Assembly (NCBI GenBank): GCA_001599755.1
Contig: BCHX01000001.1
Span: 5,270,001 to 5,334,000 of the forward strand
DNA: 64,000 nt
Source of the DNA: Gliomastix tumulicola
Lineage: Eukaryota; Ascomycota; Sordariomycetes; Hypocreales; Bionectriaceae
Direction of reading: 5' to 3'
Shown here: piece after piece, positions 10,792 through 21,914 of the stretch
How the letters are laid out: each line of letters opens with the position of its first letter
Position numbering within the stretch: the first letter of the stretch is position 1
The notes under the pieces: generated by a model
The model's database searches: none
Seen by the model: the letters and a program-made list of their open reading frames with translations, nothing else
Told to the model about the DNA's origin: nothing
Program-made: the position numbers and the translations under genes

Positions 10792-12070
10792 TTACTCCTG
10801 CTTCTTCTGAGCCTGCTCGGCAAAGACGGAAGCGTAGGGGTTGAGGCGGAGGAGGACCTGCTTGTTGCGCAGCGGGTTCTTCTTCTGGACGGCGGAGCGG
10901 CGGGTGATGGCCTCGCCCTTGGGGGCGTTGAGCGAGGTCTGGATCTCGGAGCTGTTGATGAGGCGGGTGAGGTCGGCCTGGGAGACGACGTTGCTGGGGA
11001 GCAGGAAGTCGCGCTTGTGGGCCGAGGGCTCGGTGGTGGAGCCGTAGATCTCGTCGAGCGCCTTGAAGGCGGCCGAGGTCCAGACGATGAAGCGGCCGAG
11101 GTGGCCACCGGGGGCGAGCTGGAGGAGGTTGAGCGCGGTGACGGGGCTGGTCTCGACGCCGGGGATGTTGCGGAAGCCGGTCACGAGGTCCTTGCCGTCG
11201 ACGGCGGGGTCGTAGACGACGAGGGGGCCGCGGCGCTGGCGGTGGCGGCGGCCGCGGAGCTTGCCCTTGCCGGCGCGGAGCTTCTTGGACTTCTTGACCT
11301 TGTCGAGGTCAGCACCGGCACCGACGGCCTTGAGGATGGCCAGGGAGCCGGCGGTCTTGGCGGCAGCGCCGGCCTCGAAGACGGAGGAGTCGACGACGAG
11401 GGGCACCTCGGGGACGTTGAGGATCTGGTGGCCGCGGGCGAGGAGGAGGGGAGCGGCAGCGGAGGCAGCCAGGGCAGAGACGACCGCGTAGCGCCTGTGT
11501 TTCGTTAGTGCATTTCGTCGTTTCTTGACCTCTTTCGCTGGATTTCGGGAGAACTCACTTCTGGCCCTGGTTGATCTTGATGTGCCACTTGCGCCAGATC
11601 TTGGTAGGGGCGAACATGCGACCGGAACGGCACATGTTACCGAAGGCAGCTTGACCAGCACGGTGGGTACCACCACCAGAGACACGGGGGATACGGGCGA
11701 CGGCACGACCTGTTCACGATGTTTCGTCAGTCGCAGTCCACGATGATTCTCTTCAGGACCGTCCGCAAAAATCCATCCAATTCTCCTCTCTCCTCTCGAG
11801 AGAGCTCCATCCCCTCAATGCCCGCCGCACACAAATTCCCAACGCAAGACGAGGCAAGCACTAACCAGTTCCCCAGGACTCAGCAGAGGTCTGGTGACCA
11901 GCCTTCTCGCTGACAGCGTACGGCTGACGCTTGTTCTTGTTCATGCCAGTGTGGACGTGCTGGACAATGTCCGGTCGGATCGGGCTGGCGAAGACGGCCG
12001 GAATGGTGTGGGTGGCCCCCGTGGGAGCACCATCTTTGCCGATGATCGAGACGGTAGGTCGCGAAGCCAT
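10792..12070 (-). CDS. RPL4: 60S ribosomal protein uL4 (L4)
   Basis: Three coding exons on the minus strand: 12070-11866, 11709-11559, 11494-10792; 352 residues (yeast Rpl4 is 362). Begins MASRPTVSIIGKDG. The join of exons 1 and 2 gives SWGTGRAVARIPRVSGGGTH, then AFGNMCRSGRMFAPTKIWRKW, both diagnostic of eukaryotic uL4. A C-terminal Lys/Arg-rich extension ends EQAQKKQE. It is a 60S core protein whose internal loop reaches the peptide exit tunnel. Codon use is strongly biased to C/G-ending codons, as expected for a very highly expressed gene. An additional intron is inferred in the 5'UTR. Divergent from the kinase-like gene. Confidence 0.96.
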
Positions 12071-12092
12071 TGTGAATGTCGGGGACTTGGAC

Positions 12093-12154
12093 CTGGAAGG
12101 AGGGAGGTTTGAGGTTAGTAAATTGGGAGACGTAGTTGTGGTCGGGGGGCGTAC
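12093..12154 (-). other. RPL4: Intron in the 5'UTR of the uL4 gene
   Basis: On the minus strand, 22 bases before the ATG, there is a textbook intron: donor GTACGC (from 12154), branch TACTAAC, pyrimidine tract and acceptor TTCCAG (12093), 62 bp. It interrupts only untranslated sequence. Leader introns are common in fungal ribosomal protein genes. Inferred without RNA evidence. Confidence 0.75.
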
Positions 12155-12277
12155 CTCTGTCGGTGGGCGTTGGGTGTTGGGTGATGTCGTGGAGGTTGAA
12201 GGGGAAATTTCCGCCTAGGGCTTCGCGATAAATTTCACCACATTGGATTTTTTGGCCTGCGCAGTTGGTGGGCGGAG

Positions 12278-12284
12278 ACCCTAA
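12278..12284 (-). promoter_or_regulatory. Telobox-like element (TTAGGGT) upstream of uL4
   Basis: TTAGGGT on the coding strand of RPL4, about 210 bp before the ATG and about 125 bp before the 5'UTR intron. TTAGGG repeats bound by Tbf1-type Myb factors are an established element of many ascomycete ribosomal protein promoters. One copy is seen, so the functional call is an inference. Confidence 0.45.
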
Positions 12285-13347
12285 CCACAAAAATTGGGTA
12301 CGTATCTTTGAGGTGGGGCGCGGGCTATGGTCACGTGCCGACTGTGGGCAGACTTCTAATGTGGAGCACTTGCACTTGAGTGTATAGTGGGGTTCCTCAT
12401 CAGGCACCGTTTGCTGAACAAAGAGCAAGCAGATAGATACTGTCGCTTCAACACTGTCACTTAGATCCTATCCAAGTATTGCCTTACGGGTGAACCCGAG
12501 GCTTAGCCACTTTAACTCCTAAACATCGATAAAATGGTGCGCTAGAGTTTTGAAGGGAAGGGCTCGGTGACATCTTCTCACGTGGCCGATATCCTGATGG
12601 TTGATCCTTCACGTCCTTTGCTGCAGCTGGCTGGATGAGAGTGCTATCTGTGGCCGATCATCATTACGGACAAGCAGATCTCTTAGCGCATGAAAGTCTC
12701 GTGCCGCATTGAGCCAGATATCCTGCTAGGAAGTAAGGGAGAGCCTCCCTGCCAAACCACCGTCGATTATTTTTGCTTTCTATTCTTAGAAGAGAGGTCA
12801 AAGCAGCCAGCACGAGCGCTGGATTGCTTCATGTCCCTCGAGTAGCAACTCTCGGCTGGTGGCGAGGCCAATGTCAGGCGGCATGTTTGAAGAGAACCAG
12901 GCGTCGGCTAGCAGCACACAGACGCTGTGTAGATAGCTACACAACTCGCACAGGCTGTCATCTAGTTTTAAGGGCCTGCCTCCTAGTTATTTTCGAATCC
13001 TTTGTGGACTTCGTTTCTTCGGTCGGCGGTCATGCTCGACGTGGTTGCAGTGACGGTTGGGAGGCTCGTGCATTTCTAATCTTCCTCTGCACAAAGCCCA
13101 CTCAGGTGCTCGAGTCCCGACTATGCCTCATAGTACTGGAGCCGTATAGGGATGGCTGTACTTCTCTGCCTGTGCACTGTTAAACCCCCTGACGCCAGGG
13201 AGACTTTGTCTCTTACATTCCTTTGACATGGATGATGCCCGCCCTCATCTTCGCCTTCATATTTAATCCCCCGTTCTTTCCCATCGTCTGTTTCCCGACA
13301 AATTGTGCCTTTAGTCGGCAACCTTCGTTCCCAGCTACCGCCTGAAG

Positions 13348-14580
13348 ATGATTGAACCCGAGTTCAGGCTCTGGGCCGGTTCTGCCTCCCTGCTTTATCA
13401 TGGGCCACAGACATGGCATATCACCGACACCGACCAGAGGCGCAACTTCTCGGTTACCTACGACCCCCCGACCAAAGTCTCCCCAGACGACTCAGAGGAG
13501 ACGCTTGAGATCTGCACGGCCAAGCTCAGGAGACACCTCGATGATCTCGGGGAGGGCGTTTACGGCTTCTCCTTCTCTCACCTGGAAGGACCTATCACGA
13601 TAACCACGGATCCAAAAGACGATGTGACACTTTACGTGAACAACTACCCGCTCAGCTCACTGGGGCTTTCATACCCGGTCAAGACAATATACATGAGCAG
13701 TCTGACGGAACTCGACCGACTGAGCCCAAACGTTGACTTGGTCTCGTACCAAGAGGGTGCAGGAGGCGGGACAACCACGGCGGTATTCAAATATTGGTGG
13801 CTGCCGAACGGCATGTTCCGGAACTGGATCGAGCTGAATGACTGGATCCGGCAGCCTCGCCACCCTCACATCGTCCCGTTCGACGCTGTAGTCCTCGACG
13901 ACGTACGCGGTGGCATCGTTGGCTACACCAGCATCCTCGTCCCTGGCGGCACGCTGGAGGACACCACCAGAACTCGGACCTTCCGTCTCAAGTGGCTCCA
14001 TCAACTTCTCCAAGTCGTTGATACGCTGAACTACGAGCACGGCCTTATGCATCAAGATATTGCCAGCCGGAATATCGTCGTCGATCCAGAAACTGACAAC
14101 CTGCAAATCTTCGACTTCAACCTCGCCTGCATGATGGCTGATTTCGACGACCCAAAGCGTGACGATGTCCAGGGTGTTGTAACCACGCTATACAATATCG
14201 TCACCCTCGACGAACAGGCCGACAAAGCGCCACTCGATGAGCAACAAGACGCCGAGGACCTCATGAAGAAGGAGTGGACGAAACACCCGGACGTAAGCCT
14301 GGACAGTAGCGTGCAAGCCTTCAAGGACGTGCTGGGGGAGTGGATGAATGGGAGGAAGGATAAACCGTTCACGCCTCGGTCCACGTGGGTGAAATGGCCG
14401 GCCATGCCCGAGTATCCCCTGGTGCCAACCCGGGCCCTCGGGGTCGGGCGAAAAATGGAGGTGAATATGAGATCTGTCCCCTGCATTAACCGGCGATATT
14501 ATGTCGAGATAGGCGAGCCATTTTATAACTGGCAAAGGCCCGCAAGCTACAAGATAAGTGAGGCTGGGGAGAGAGACTAA
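13348..14580 (+). CDS. Protein kinase-like protein with non-canonical DFN motif
   Basis: Intronless, 410 residues from ATG 13348. Residues 1-130 are unrecognised. From about 140 there is a kinase-like fold: VFKYWW with a possible beta-3 Lys148; an HxDxxxxN catalytic loop as MHQDIASRNIVV with Asp237 and Asn242; and IFDFNLA (256-258), where Asn replaces the Gly of DFG. No glycine-rich loop of normal form and no APE motif are obvious. This matches the scattered fungal kinase-like families related to FunK1 and small-molecule kinases. Asp237 and Asn242 are kept, so residual activity is possible, but it could be a pseudokinase. Substrate unknown. Convergent with the GH43 gene. Confidence 0.7.
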   Translation: MIEPEFRLWAGSASLLYHGPQTWHITDTDQRRNFSVTYDPPTKVSPDDSEETLEICTAKLRRHLDDLGEGVYGFSFSHLEGPITITTDPKDDVTLYVNNYPLSSLGLSYPVKTIYMSSLTELDRLSPNVDLVSYQEGAGGGTTTAVFKYWWLPNGMFRNWIELNDWIRQPRHPHIVPFDAVVLDDVRGGIVGYTSILVPGGTLEDTTRTRTFRLKWLHQLLQVVDTLNYEHGLMHQDIASRNIVVDPETDNLQIFDFNLACMMADFDDPKRDDVQGVVTTLYNIVTLDEQADKAPLDEQQDAEDLMKKEWTKHPDVSLDSSVQAFKDVLGEWMNGRKDKPFTPRSTWVKWPAMPEYPLVPTRALGVGRKMEVNMRSVPCINRRYYVEIGEPFYNWQRPASYKISEAGERD

Positions 14581-14975
14581 AGCGTAGTTTCAGTCGGAGT
14601 ACCAGAGAGGAAAAGGGATAGATTTCGTTTGACTTCAATCTGTGGCTGACAGTGTTGCTCTTTATGATCACTCATCCCCCGGCATATTCGTAGACCAACT
14701 TGCAAAATAAAAGCAGGAGCCATGTGAGATCAGTTGACGGCGCCCGATGATTCGATCGGGTAGGATCCAGGCGGCTTGGTGATAGGGAAGCGTTCACACA
14801 GTAGAGTCTGTTACCAGCTGACGACATTACCTCACTGTAGACGCATAGCATATCGATGAATGAATGAACAATGGTCTTTAAATACCCAAGTATGAATCCC
14901 TAATATGATACCCGTGATGAATAACCCCCGTAGACGAAAACGAATCGTCCCCAACCCTACGACCAACTAACTCCC
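14581..14975. other. Convergent 3' intergenic region
   Basis: About 395 bp between the kinase-like gene and the GH43 gene. No gene or structured element recognised. Confidence 0.5.
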
Positions 14976-15992
14976 TCAAGCCTCCCCATACTCCGCCGCA
15001 AACAGACATCTCCCCTTGTCACAGTTCCCATGAAACAGCAGGAAGTCCTGCCCATCCGCCCTGCGCGCACTCTGCATGCCCCCCGGCGCCACGAGCCCGA
15101 AATCCCCCCTCTTGAGCACGGGGCCCTCGGGGCCGCGCCGGTAGGGCCCCTCGACGGACGACGCATACGCGTACTTGACGTCGTACAGCGGGTCCTGGAA
15201 GCAGTGGCTGCTGTACCAGAGGACGTAGGCCCCGTCGCGGCCGCGGCGCACCAGATTCGGCGCCTCGACGAGGGCGCCGTCGAGGGCCGGGTCGCGGTCG
15301 AGGAGCTCCCTGGGGCCGCCGATCTTGGTCGCGCCGTCGGCGGCGTCGACGCGCTGCAGGACGAGCGGCGTGCGGAGGTTCGGGTCGTCGACGCCCGTGC
15401 CGCAGGGCGTGTACTCGCCCTTGGAGTTGCCGTCGATCTTGTACACGACGTACCGCCTGCCCGTGGCCTCGTCGAGGAAGCCCGAGGCGTCGATGGCGCC
15501 CCCGTCCGCGGTCGGACAGGCCCAGGGCTCCGCGTCGGGCTTGTAGGGCCCCGTGATGTCCCGGGACCGGGCGACGCCGATGCAGTGCTGGTGGCTGTCG
15601 GGCAGCTGGCCCGAGAAGTACATGATGTACGACCCGTCGCCGAGGGCCTGGACGTCCGGGGCCCAGGTGTTGCTGTCGGCGAACCACGTGCGCTCCGTCA
15701 TGGCGTCCTTGTCCAGGAGCGTCCAGGAGCCGAGAGGGTTGTCCGCACGGGCGACTTGGACGGTGACGCCGCCGCTGTTGGTCGCGAAGGCGTACCACTT
15801 GTCATCCTTGCCCTTGAGGACGGCCGGGTCGGGGAAGTTCTCATTGAGAACGGGGGAGAGGTCGCCGCCCTCGTGGAGGACTTTGAGGTTCAGTGTCTGC
15901 TGTCTCGGCCGGGGTCTGGGGACCGCAGCCGCCGAGAACAGGGTGAAGGAGGATAAGAGGAGGAGAAGGACGAGGGATGGAAAGGCCACCAT
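14976..15992 (-). CDS. Secreted glycoside hydrolase family 43
   Basis: Intronless, 338 residues. Residues 1-23 are a signal peptide with a Leu/Ser-rich core ending FSAAA. The five-bladed propeller family is shown by FPDPAV (general base Asp55), NTWAPDV, a pKa-modulating Asp168 in GGAIDASGF and the proton donor Glu243 in VEAPNL. GH43 enzymes cleave alpha-L-arabinofuranosyl or beta-xylosyl bonds in plant cell-wall polysaccharide. Sequence alone does not separate arabinanase, arabinofuranosidase and xylosidase. No carbohydrate-binding module is attached. Six Cys residues could form disulphides. Very GC-rich, so the opposite strand is open too. Confidence 0.9.
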   Translation of the reverse strand: MVAFPSLVLLLLLSSFTLFSAAAVPRPRPRQQTLNLKVLHEGGDLSPVLNENFPDPAVLKGKDDKWYAFATNSGGVTVQVARADNPLGSWTLLDKDAMTERTWFADSNTWAPDVQALGDGSYIMYFSGQLPDSHQHCIGVARSRDITGPYKPDAEPWACPTADGGAIDASGFLDEATGRRYVVYKIDGNSKGEYTPCGTGVDDPNLRTPLVLQRVDAADGATKIGGPRELLDRDPALDGALVEAPNLVRRGRDGAYVLWYSSHCFQDPLYDVKYAYASSVEGPYRRGPEGPVLKRGDFGLVAPGGMQSARRADGQDFLLFHGNCDKGRCLFAAEYGEA

Positions 15993-17533
15993 CTTGTCAA
16001 GTGTGGGCGTGTGGCTGAGATGGTGTTGATACTGCTAACTATCTTGGCGTCTTTGACTGTGGTGATTCGTCCGCTGACACTGCTAGATCACTCGTCAACA
16101 TCTTCACTCCGAAGCAGCGAGCCATGGTCATTTTATTCTTCACCTCCACGACCATCAACAGAACCTGACCACTAGAGCACAAGGCAACCAACCCACGCCT
16201 CGCCACCGCCCAATAAGACACCTCGAGACAAGTCACGGCCATGGCACACGTATGCTAGAAATGCAACGCCATACACCGCTCCTCCCAGCATCACGCTCTG
16301 TCCTAGTTTCCCGGTTCTGCCCCAAGTCCCAAATCCCAGTCATGCTGCCTGCCGCCTCTTCCAGCTTTTATCTCAGCCCCCTAGGTCGTATTCATGCAAA
16401 GATCGCCCCCCATATCGTCGGACAAAACAAATAATAAAAGCACCGAGCGAACGGCAGAGACAGGTCTCTCGCTGCCACCAGCCCAAGCCCAAGCCCGGGT
16501 CCCCTCCTTGTCCCCGTCTGCGGTGGTATTTTCGTCCCTCGGTCGTATGATGATGCGCATATTGTGTTCCAAGGTCATTAGACAAGGATAGCCCACCCTC
16601 TGTTGGGCCGGCAGAGCGCCTCTGACTGGCTGGGACTGGCTGCGACATGTGAGCTCGAGGAGTCCTTTGTAGCTTAGTCGTCCTCTGCCAAGCACTAGAC
16701 TCATGCATAAATGCCACTTCACATGATGATAACCCCGAGAAAGGCGTGTGCGAGTCCCCAAGCTATGGTCGCAGGCGAGGTGGAGAAGGGATACATGCGA
16801 GGAGGGAGGGCGATCGGGGCGAGTGACAAAAAATAATGCCCGACCGGAAACACAAGGCATGACGATGAGAAACTGGGAAAAGTCGGCCTCAGCGCCGGCC
16901 CCCAAAACTCCCGTGTCACCTTCTCATAGGGCAGGGGCAGGGCACCCTCACACGTAAGCCACCCCCTGACCCTGACCCTGACCACCACCACCACCACCAC
17001 CACCATCACTATGCCCTCTGCCGGGCTCTGCTTTATTCCCTTCGGCTCATCATCATCTGCGCGTGAGACACGACACGAGGCTTTGTGACGCGGTCGCTTC
17101 TCCACACGCTACCAATCATGCCCGTTGAGACATCCCCGCCATCGAGAGACACACAATCAGATCCGAGGCCTGACAGACTGTGTGACCTGCCCGGCCAACA
17201 AAGGAGCAAAGGAAACAAAGGAACCATATATCCGTGCCACAGAGTTACGTGTTCGTGTAAGGTTTTATTTTCATGTTGGACCCGACAAGAGCCCTGTTAC
17301 CAACGTTAACAACCCAGTTCAACAATATTGAGAATCAGCCCAGGAACGCCTTTTGCCAAAGAAGCCCACCACATTGTAATGATACAGCAGAAAGAACAGA
17401 ATAATGGAACGACGGCTTACCGAGCGCCGGCACATGCACGTAGTCCCGAGGCGCTTCTCGGCCAAGGGAGTGCGGGATGCGCCGGCACAAGGCAGCCCCC
17501 GCGGTGGTATCCAGACACCATCTTCTGTCTTTC
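15993..17533. other. Long intergenic region with CCA microsatellite
   Basis: About 1.54 kb between two minus-strand genes, holding the GH43 promoter and the CBF5 3' end. A short CCCTGA tandem runs into a CCA run. The open frames have no protein-like composition, and no gene is supported. Confidence 0.5.
16965..17006. repeat. CCCTGA / CCA tandem repeats
   Basis: Three CCCTGA units (about 16965-16982) are followed by about eight CCA units up to about 17005. A simple microsatellite, likely length-variable. Confidence 0.8.
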
Positions 17534-19201
17534 TTAGTCGCTGTCATCGTCGTCGGCCTCTCCCTTGGCGGCCTTCTTCGCAGCTTTTGCTGCCTTCTTC
17601 TCCGCCTTCCTTCGCTTCCTCTCGGCCTTTTCCTCGGCTGTCTCTCCCTCGTGCTTCTTCCGCTTCTTCTGATCACCATCATCAGCTGGTGTAATCTCCA
17701 TCTTCGTCACCGTCGTCTCCTCCACGGCCTTCTGTGGTGCCGGGGCGGCAGCCGCAGCTGCAGCCGAAGCGTCCGTCATGCTGTAGTCCTGGTACTCCGA
17801 AGTCCACTTGGCGGGAGTGGCGTCATTAGGTCGGCCAAACTTGTCCAGCTTGCCGCTCGACTTGAGCTTCTTCTTCTCCTGGGCCACAGGGCCAAGACCC
17901 CATCTTCGGGGGTACAGATCACGCTCCATGATGCAGCGCTTGACCTTGGCGACGACGCCGTGGTCGCACGTCGACATCTCCACCGTAGACATATGAGCAA
18001 TGCCAAGAGCGATGGCCTCGCCCTTGGTCGTCATCAGAACGACCTCCTCATGGTGCTCGATGCCGGACTCTGTAATACGTGTGTTAGCCTTCCTTTCTTG
18101 ACAGTCACACAAGGGTCAATATATATATAGGCTCGTACCATATCGGAGCAGACCGGGAAGCATGAGCTTGGCGCCATAGCACACAGCATTAACGGCGCTG
18201 TCCTTGACAACCAGACGCTTATACGAGGTCAAAAGCGTCTCGAGGGGCGAGATGACCCTGCGCAGGTACGACTCGTCGCGCGTGTTGTCCATGGTCCACT
18301 GCGCATCCAGGACGTCATGCAGCGTCACCAGGAGCTTCGTCTCGTCCATGGCACCGGATCGCACACGGCGCAGCTCCTGCATGTGAGCGCCGACTCCGAG
18401 GAGCAGGCCGAGGTGCACGCAGAGCGTTCGGATGTATGTACCAGCCTCGCAGCTGACCCAGAACACGCCCAGGTGTCGATCATTGTCGAATTCGATGAGC
18501 TTGGTCTCGTGCACGGTTCGGATACGGAGCTGGCGCTTGACGGCCGAGATCAGAGGCGGGCGCTGGAAGAGGGCGCCCGTCAGTGTCTCGAGGGCCTTGG
18601 CGAACTGCGGCTGGCCGCCGGGCAGCTTGTCGTGGAGGCGGATGACGGCGACGTATTCCTTTCCGGCACCCTGCTGAGACTTGACCAGGCGGGTGGCACG
18701 GTCGATGCACACAATCAGGCAGCCGGTAACCTTGGGGTCCAGAGTACCGCTGTGACCGGTCTTCTCGACACTATACGAATTCATGCACGTCAGCTCGCCG
18801 CACTCTGCATAAATGTCTCTGATTGTACATACCGAAGGATGCGCTTGACCCAGGCAACGACTTCGTGACTGGAGGGGTTCGACGGCTTGTCGAGGTTGAT
18901 GACGCCAGAGCTGATGTACGACTTGATGTCGCGCTTCAACGGGGACGAGCCATTGGGAATCGGTGTGAAATGGCCGGTTCTCACGAGGACTGTACAGGAT
19001 ATATCCCAGATTAGCACATGTAAGAATGATATCGGGGGTTGATCCTGTCCCAATGGCAAGAATTGTTAGCGCCTGCCACATACGTTTCTCGTAGTTCTTG
19101 AGCAGCAGCGGCCACGAGCTCGTGTCAACGGCAGGTGTCACAGCCTGAGGCTTGATAGCGTACTCCTCCTCCTCGGTCTTGGTCCTCTTTACGACTTCCA
19201 T
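17534..19201 (-). CDS. CBF5: H/ACA snoRNP pseudouridine synthase Cbf5 (dyskerin)
   Basis: Four exons: 19201-19084, 18989-18833, 18770-18139, 18069-17534; 480 residues. The N-terminus WPLLLKNYEKLLVRTGHFTP, the TruB-type catalytic segment HSGTLDPKVTG with Asp103, and CIDRATRLVKSQQGAGKEY are near-invariant in Cbf5. The PUA domain spans about residues 275-365 (SAVNAVCYGAKLMLPGLLRY, then STVEMSTCDHGVVAKV). The tail is Lys/Glu-rich (KKRKKHEGETAEEKAERKRR) and ends DDDDSD. With Nop10, Nhp2 and Gar1 it modifies rRNA and snRNA in the nucleolus. The introns (94, 62, 69 bp) have GTATGT or GTACGA donors. Divergent from the 2EXR gene. Confidence 0.97.
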
Positions 19202-19930
19202 TTTTGTCGGTGGGAAGGATCGATGGGCCGGTCGGGTTGGTTAATCGGTGAAGGTGAAGCAGTCGCGATGCAGAGAGAAGCCTTCGAATTTTTTTTCTTC
19301 CTGTGTGTGGGGCACGAGCTTGGAGAAGTGGCTGAAAACACATGACTAAGCCTGATATGGAAAGGTCGTCCTGACTCAGGCGGGTCAGCCACAGCGGCAA
19401 GCCACCGCTAATCCAAACATAACCAAAAGCGTCAGTGTCGAGAAATAATTGCTTTCTGTGAGGCTGCCAGCATTCAAGCAGGTCTTGGCAACTGGCGTCA
19501 CTCAACGTATCACTGAATGCGCCAAAAAAAAAAAATGCTCCCAATTCGGCGCGTAAGGGCCCTTCCAAACTGCGTATACGCTACTATAGTTACACCTCAG
19601 TCCAGACACTGAAGCAATGTATGAGCGGCGTGATCTCAAAAAAACAAGGTAAGAGAAAAGGCAGGAGACCATGGCTAAACCCAAAGCCCAGGATCTACGA
19701 GAGGCTGGGAACTTTTCTGCCACATGTTCGACCAATCAGCACCGTCAACGTTGTCTGTACACGAAGTGTGATTCACTCCCAACCTCCAGCAAAGCTCTGG
19801 GGGAGTCCTATAAACAAGACGGGACAGTCTCAATTCTCGATAGCTCCTACTCCGAGACGATACCTTCTCACCCTGCAAACCACCTTTCGAACTGGTTACT
19901 AATCTACAAGATCCGAAGCTCATCCCCACG
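19202..19930. promoter_or_regulatory. Divergent region CBF5 / 2EXR gene
   Basis: About 730 bp shared promoter space, with an A12 homopolymer near 19525. No other gene seen. Confidence 0.5.
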
Positions 19931-21181
19931 ATGCCTCCTCGCCCACGTGGCCCCCTACAGATTATCAATCCGCCACATCGGGGGACCAGCACGTTCCCCC
20001 AATTCCTCAGGCTTCCCGCCGAACTTCGCGACATGATATGGGAGCAGTCTCTTTGTCATGAGCGCCTCATTCACGTGGAACTCGCCCCTGGACAACACGC
20101 CCCCGAGCATCTAGGGTTGCATCTCACGCTGCCATCCCGAAGACGGCTCCGCCCCTTTCCCCAGATCTCCGATAGCTTTCTCGTTGTTCTTCTCGGTAAC
20201 AGGCACAATACCACCAAGCTTCTCCGGATCTCCTCCGAGTCCCGACGAGCTGCCCTACGCTTCTACCGCGTCCAGGTGCCTTGCTATTGCAAGCGGAAGG
20301 GGGGCGCTGTCGAAAGAACGCTCTACTTCCACCCGGAGCTTGATACCCTGCATATCACAGGCCTGGATTTCTTCCCCAGCTTCTCTCATATGCTGTGGAA
20401 GCTTGATGCCAGACGTGTTGGACTTGTCAACATTGCGCTGAGCGATGGGTATCTGATGGGCAGCTTCGGCAGGCTGCCAAACCCGAGAAATTGGGAGGAC
20501 AAGGAGCTTGTACGCCGAGCTTTGAAAAGACTTCGCTCCGTCATCTTCGGGTATCATGGGCGTGTCGGCCGTAGCATCCCACGCAATCCCCTCCACCCAG
20601 GGACGGACCTCAAGCCTGAGAACCAGATCCACCGCTCTCGACCTCTTCTCGCCTCTGTCTCGACGTTTCAGCGGCTGCCACAGGACCCTAGACCTATAGG
20701 CAAAGAGTTGAAGAAGGTTTGTATGGGGGTGGGGGACCCACGAGATCAACCTCATCGCTGGTTCGAGCTGCTGAAGAAATGGGGGATCAGGTACGAAGAT
20801 CACTCGGTAGATTACCGTTTCATGATCACTTCCAGCAAAAGATGGGTCCGAAACCGAAAGGAGGCGTTCCGATCGCTTCAGATGGAAAAGACAAAGTGGC
20901 AACAATGGCAGAATAAGTGTGTTGAGAGAGGGGTCCCTTGCGGAGACGACGAGCAAGCATTGCCTTCGGCTTTCGGGTTCTGGCTCGTCCCTATAGATGC
21001 CTTTGGGCCTCTATCGGAACGGATTCCGCGGGTGCTCGAGGTCACCGGCCACTTGGACGGTCCCCCTTCCGTCGTGGTCCCTTACAATGCATGGGATATT
21101 TCAGGGAGCAACCCCGAACTTTGCCTCCAGTATCTGCCTGACACTCCGGCGTATGGCATCGATACATCTGAGGATTCCTGA
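19931..21181 (+). CDS. 2EXR-domain protein
   Basis: Intronless, 416 residues. The segment at residues 21-37, FPQFLRLPAELRDMIW, is the signature of the 2EXR domain, a large Pezizomycotina-specific family. Charged and aromatic residues (ISSESRRAALRFY, RTLYFHPELDTLHI) follow as usual. The rest has no catalytic motif. The biochemical role of the family is not established; the domain is often described as F-box-like at its start, which would suggest a protein-interaction role, but that is inference. The C-terminal half (KKWGIRYEDHSVDYRF) is also seen in long family members. Confidence 0.8.
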   Translation: MPPRPRGPLQIINPPHRGTSTFPQFLRLPAELRDMIWEQSLCHERLIHVELAPGQHAPEHLGLHLTLPSRRRLRPFPQISDSFLVVLLGNRHNTTKLLRISSESRRAALRFYRVQVPCYCKRKGGAVERTLYFHPELDTLHITGLDFFPSFSHMLWKLDARRVGLVNIALSDGYLMGSFGRLPNPRNWEDKELVRRALKRLRSVIFGYHGRVGRSIPRNPLHPGTDLKPENQIHRSRPLLASVSTFQRLPQDPRPIGKELKKVCMGVGDPRDQPHRWFELLKKWGIRYEDHSVDYRFMITSSKRWVRNRKEAFRSLQMEKTKWQQWQNKCVERGVPCGDDEQALPSAFGFWLVPIDAFGPLSERIPRVLEVTGHLDGPPSVVVPYNAWDISGSNPELCLQYLPDTPAYGIDTSEDS

Positions 21182-21914
21182 GACCACAGCAAGTCAACCT
21201 TCCAGCAAGCAACTTGTTTGTAGGAAGCGGTTCAATCCCATGTTCTCGCCAGAGCGACGAATTTGGCACGAGTTGTAACGATGCCGGGGTTGACTCACCT
21301 CATACCTCAATCTCACTCCTCGTGGTGCTTGCTTCAGACACACTTGCCGCAAGGAGAGCAGTCAAAGTGTGTTGATAAGTATTATATATCCATATAGCTC
21401 GACTATCCTAGTTTCCGAGAAAAGTCCAGGATGGGTGTCATTGGAAGTTGATTTATCAAGGGCTCCCCGCGGCCCCAAAGTTTCAGATAGGAGACAAATC
21501 CATGATTGTGTGGCATTTCCTACCTTTTCTTTGACAATCGACGGCACCCCCAGGGCCATTGGATTTCCAATGCAGTCCTGAGGCACATAGAGGTGAAGGT
21601 GGGTCGCAATTGTGAATGGGTTCGCCACCATCCTCAAATACGACTCTCGCCATCTTACAGGGCTTCTCTACCGGCTCGGAAGCCTATCAAAGTGCTTACA
21701 GCTCTACAGATGCTAACTGCCTCCAGTGGAATCGTCCTTCGTCGAAGAGGCAGGCAAGCCACCTTCGCGGTCGGCCCCTCAGCCGATTACAACGCCAGTC
21801 TCTCACCCTATTGCAAAGGCCCTCGAATCTAGATACAGCACCAGACAACAAGGCAGTCCCGCCCGTTCTCTGTCACGAGGGCAAGCTCTGTGGAACGATC
21901 CCTTCTTGACGAAA
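21182..21914. other. Region upstream of the helical-repeat gene
   Basis: About 730 bp. The reading frame of the next gene stays open upstream to 21726 with protein-like composition (SAPQPITTPVSHPIAKALES), and a CTAAC...CCTCCAG acceptor-like site ends at 21725. An unannotated 5' exon may therefore exist, for example around 21616-21690. I could not fix it. Confidence 0.35.

Larger units (their letters stand above)
12071..13347. promoter_or_regulatory. Divergent region between uL4 and the kinase-like gene
   Basis: About 1.28 kb. The first 250 bp hold the uL4 leader, intron and promoter. The remainder (12.4-13.3 kb) shows only unbiased open frames and no recognisable gene. Confidence 0.5.

Noticed and set aside
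10609..11508. 299-codon open frame antisense to uL4
   Set aside because: Gly/Ala/Glu low complexity, caused by the strong codon bias of uL4.
12773..13183. 136-codon frame upstream of the kinase-like gene
   Set aside because: Cys/Arg-rich random composition with no conserved pattern.
15030..15956. 308-codon open frame antisense to the GH43 gene
   Set aside because: Arg/Val/Gly-rich shadow of a GC-rich gene; the sense strand has a signal peptide and a full catalytic triad.
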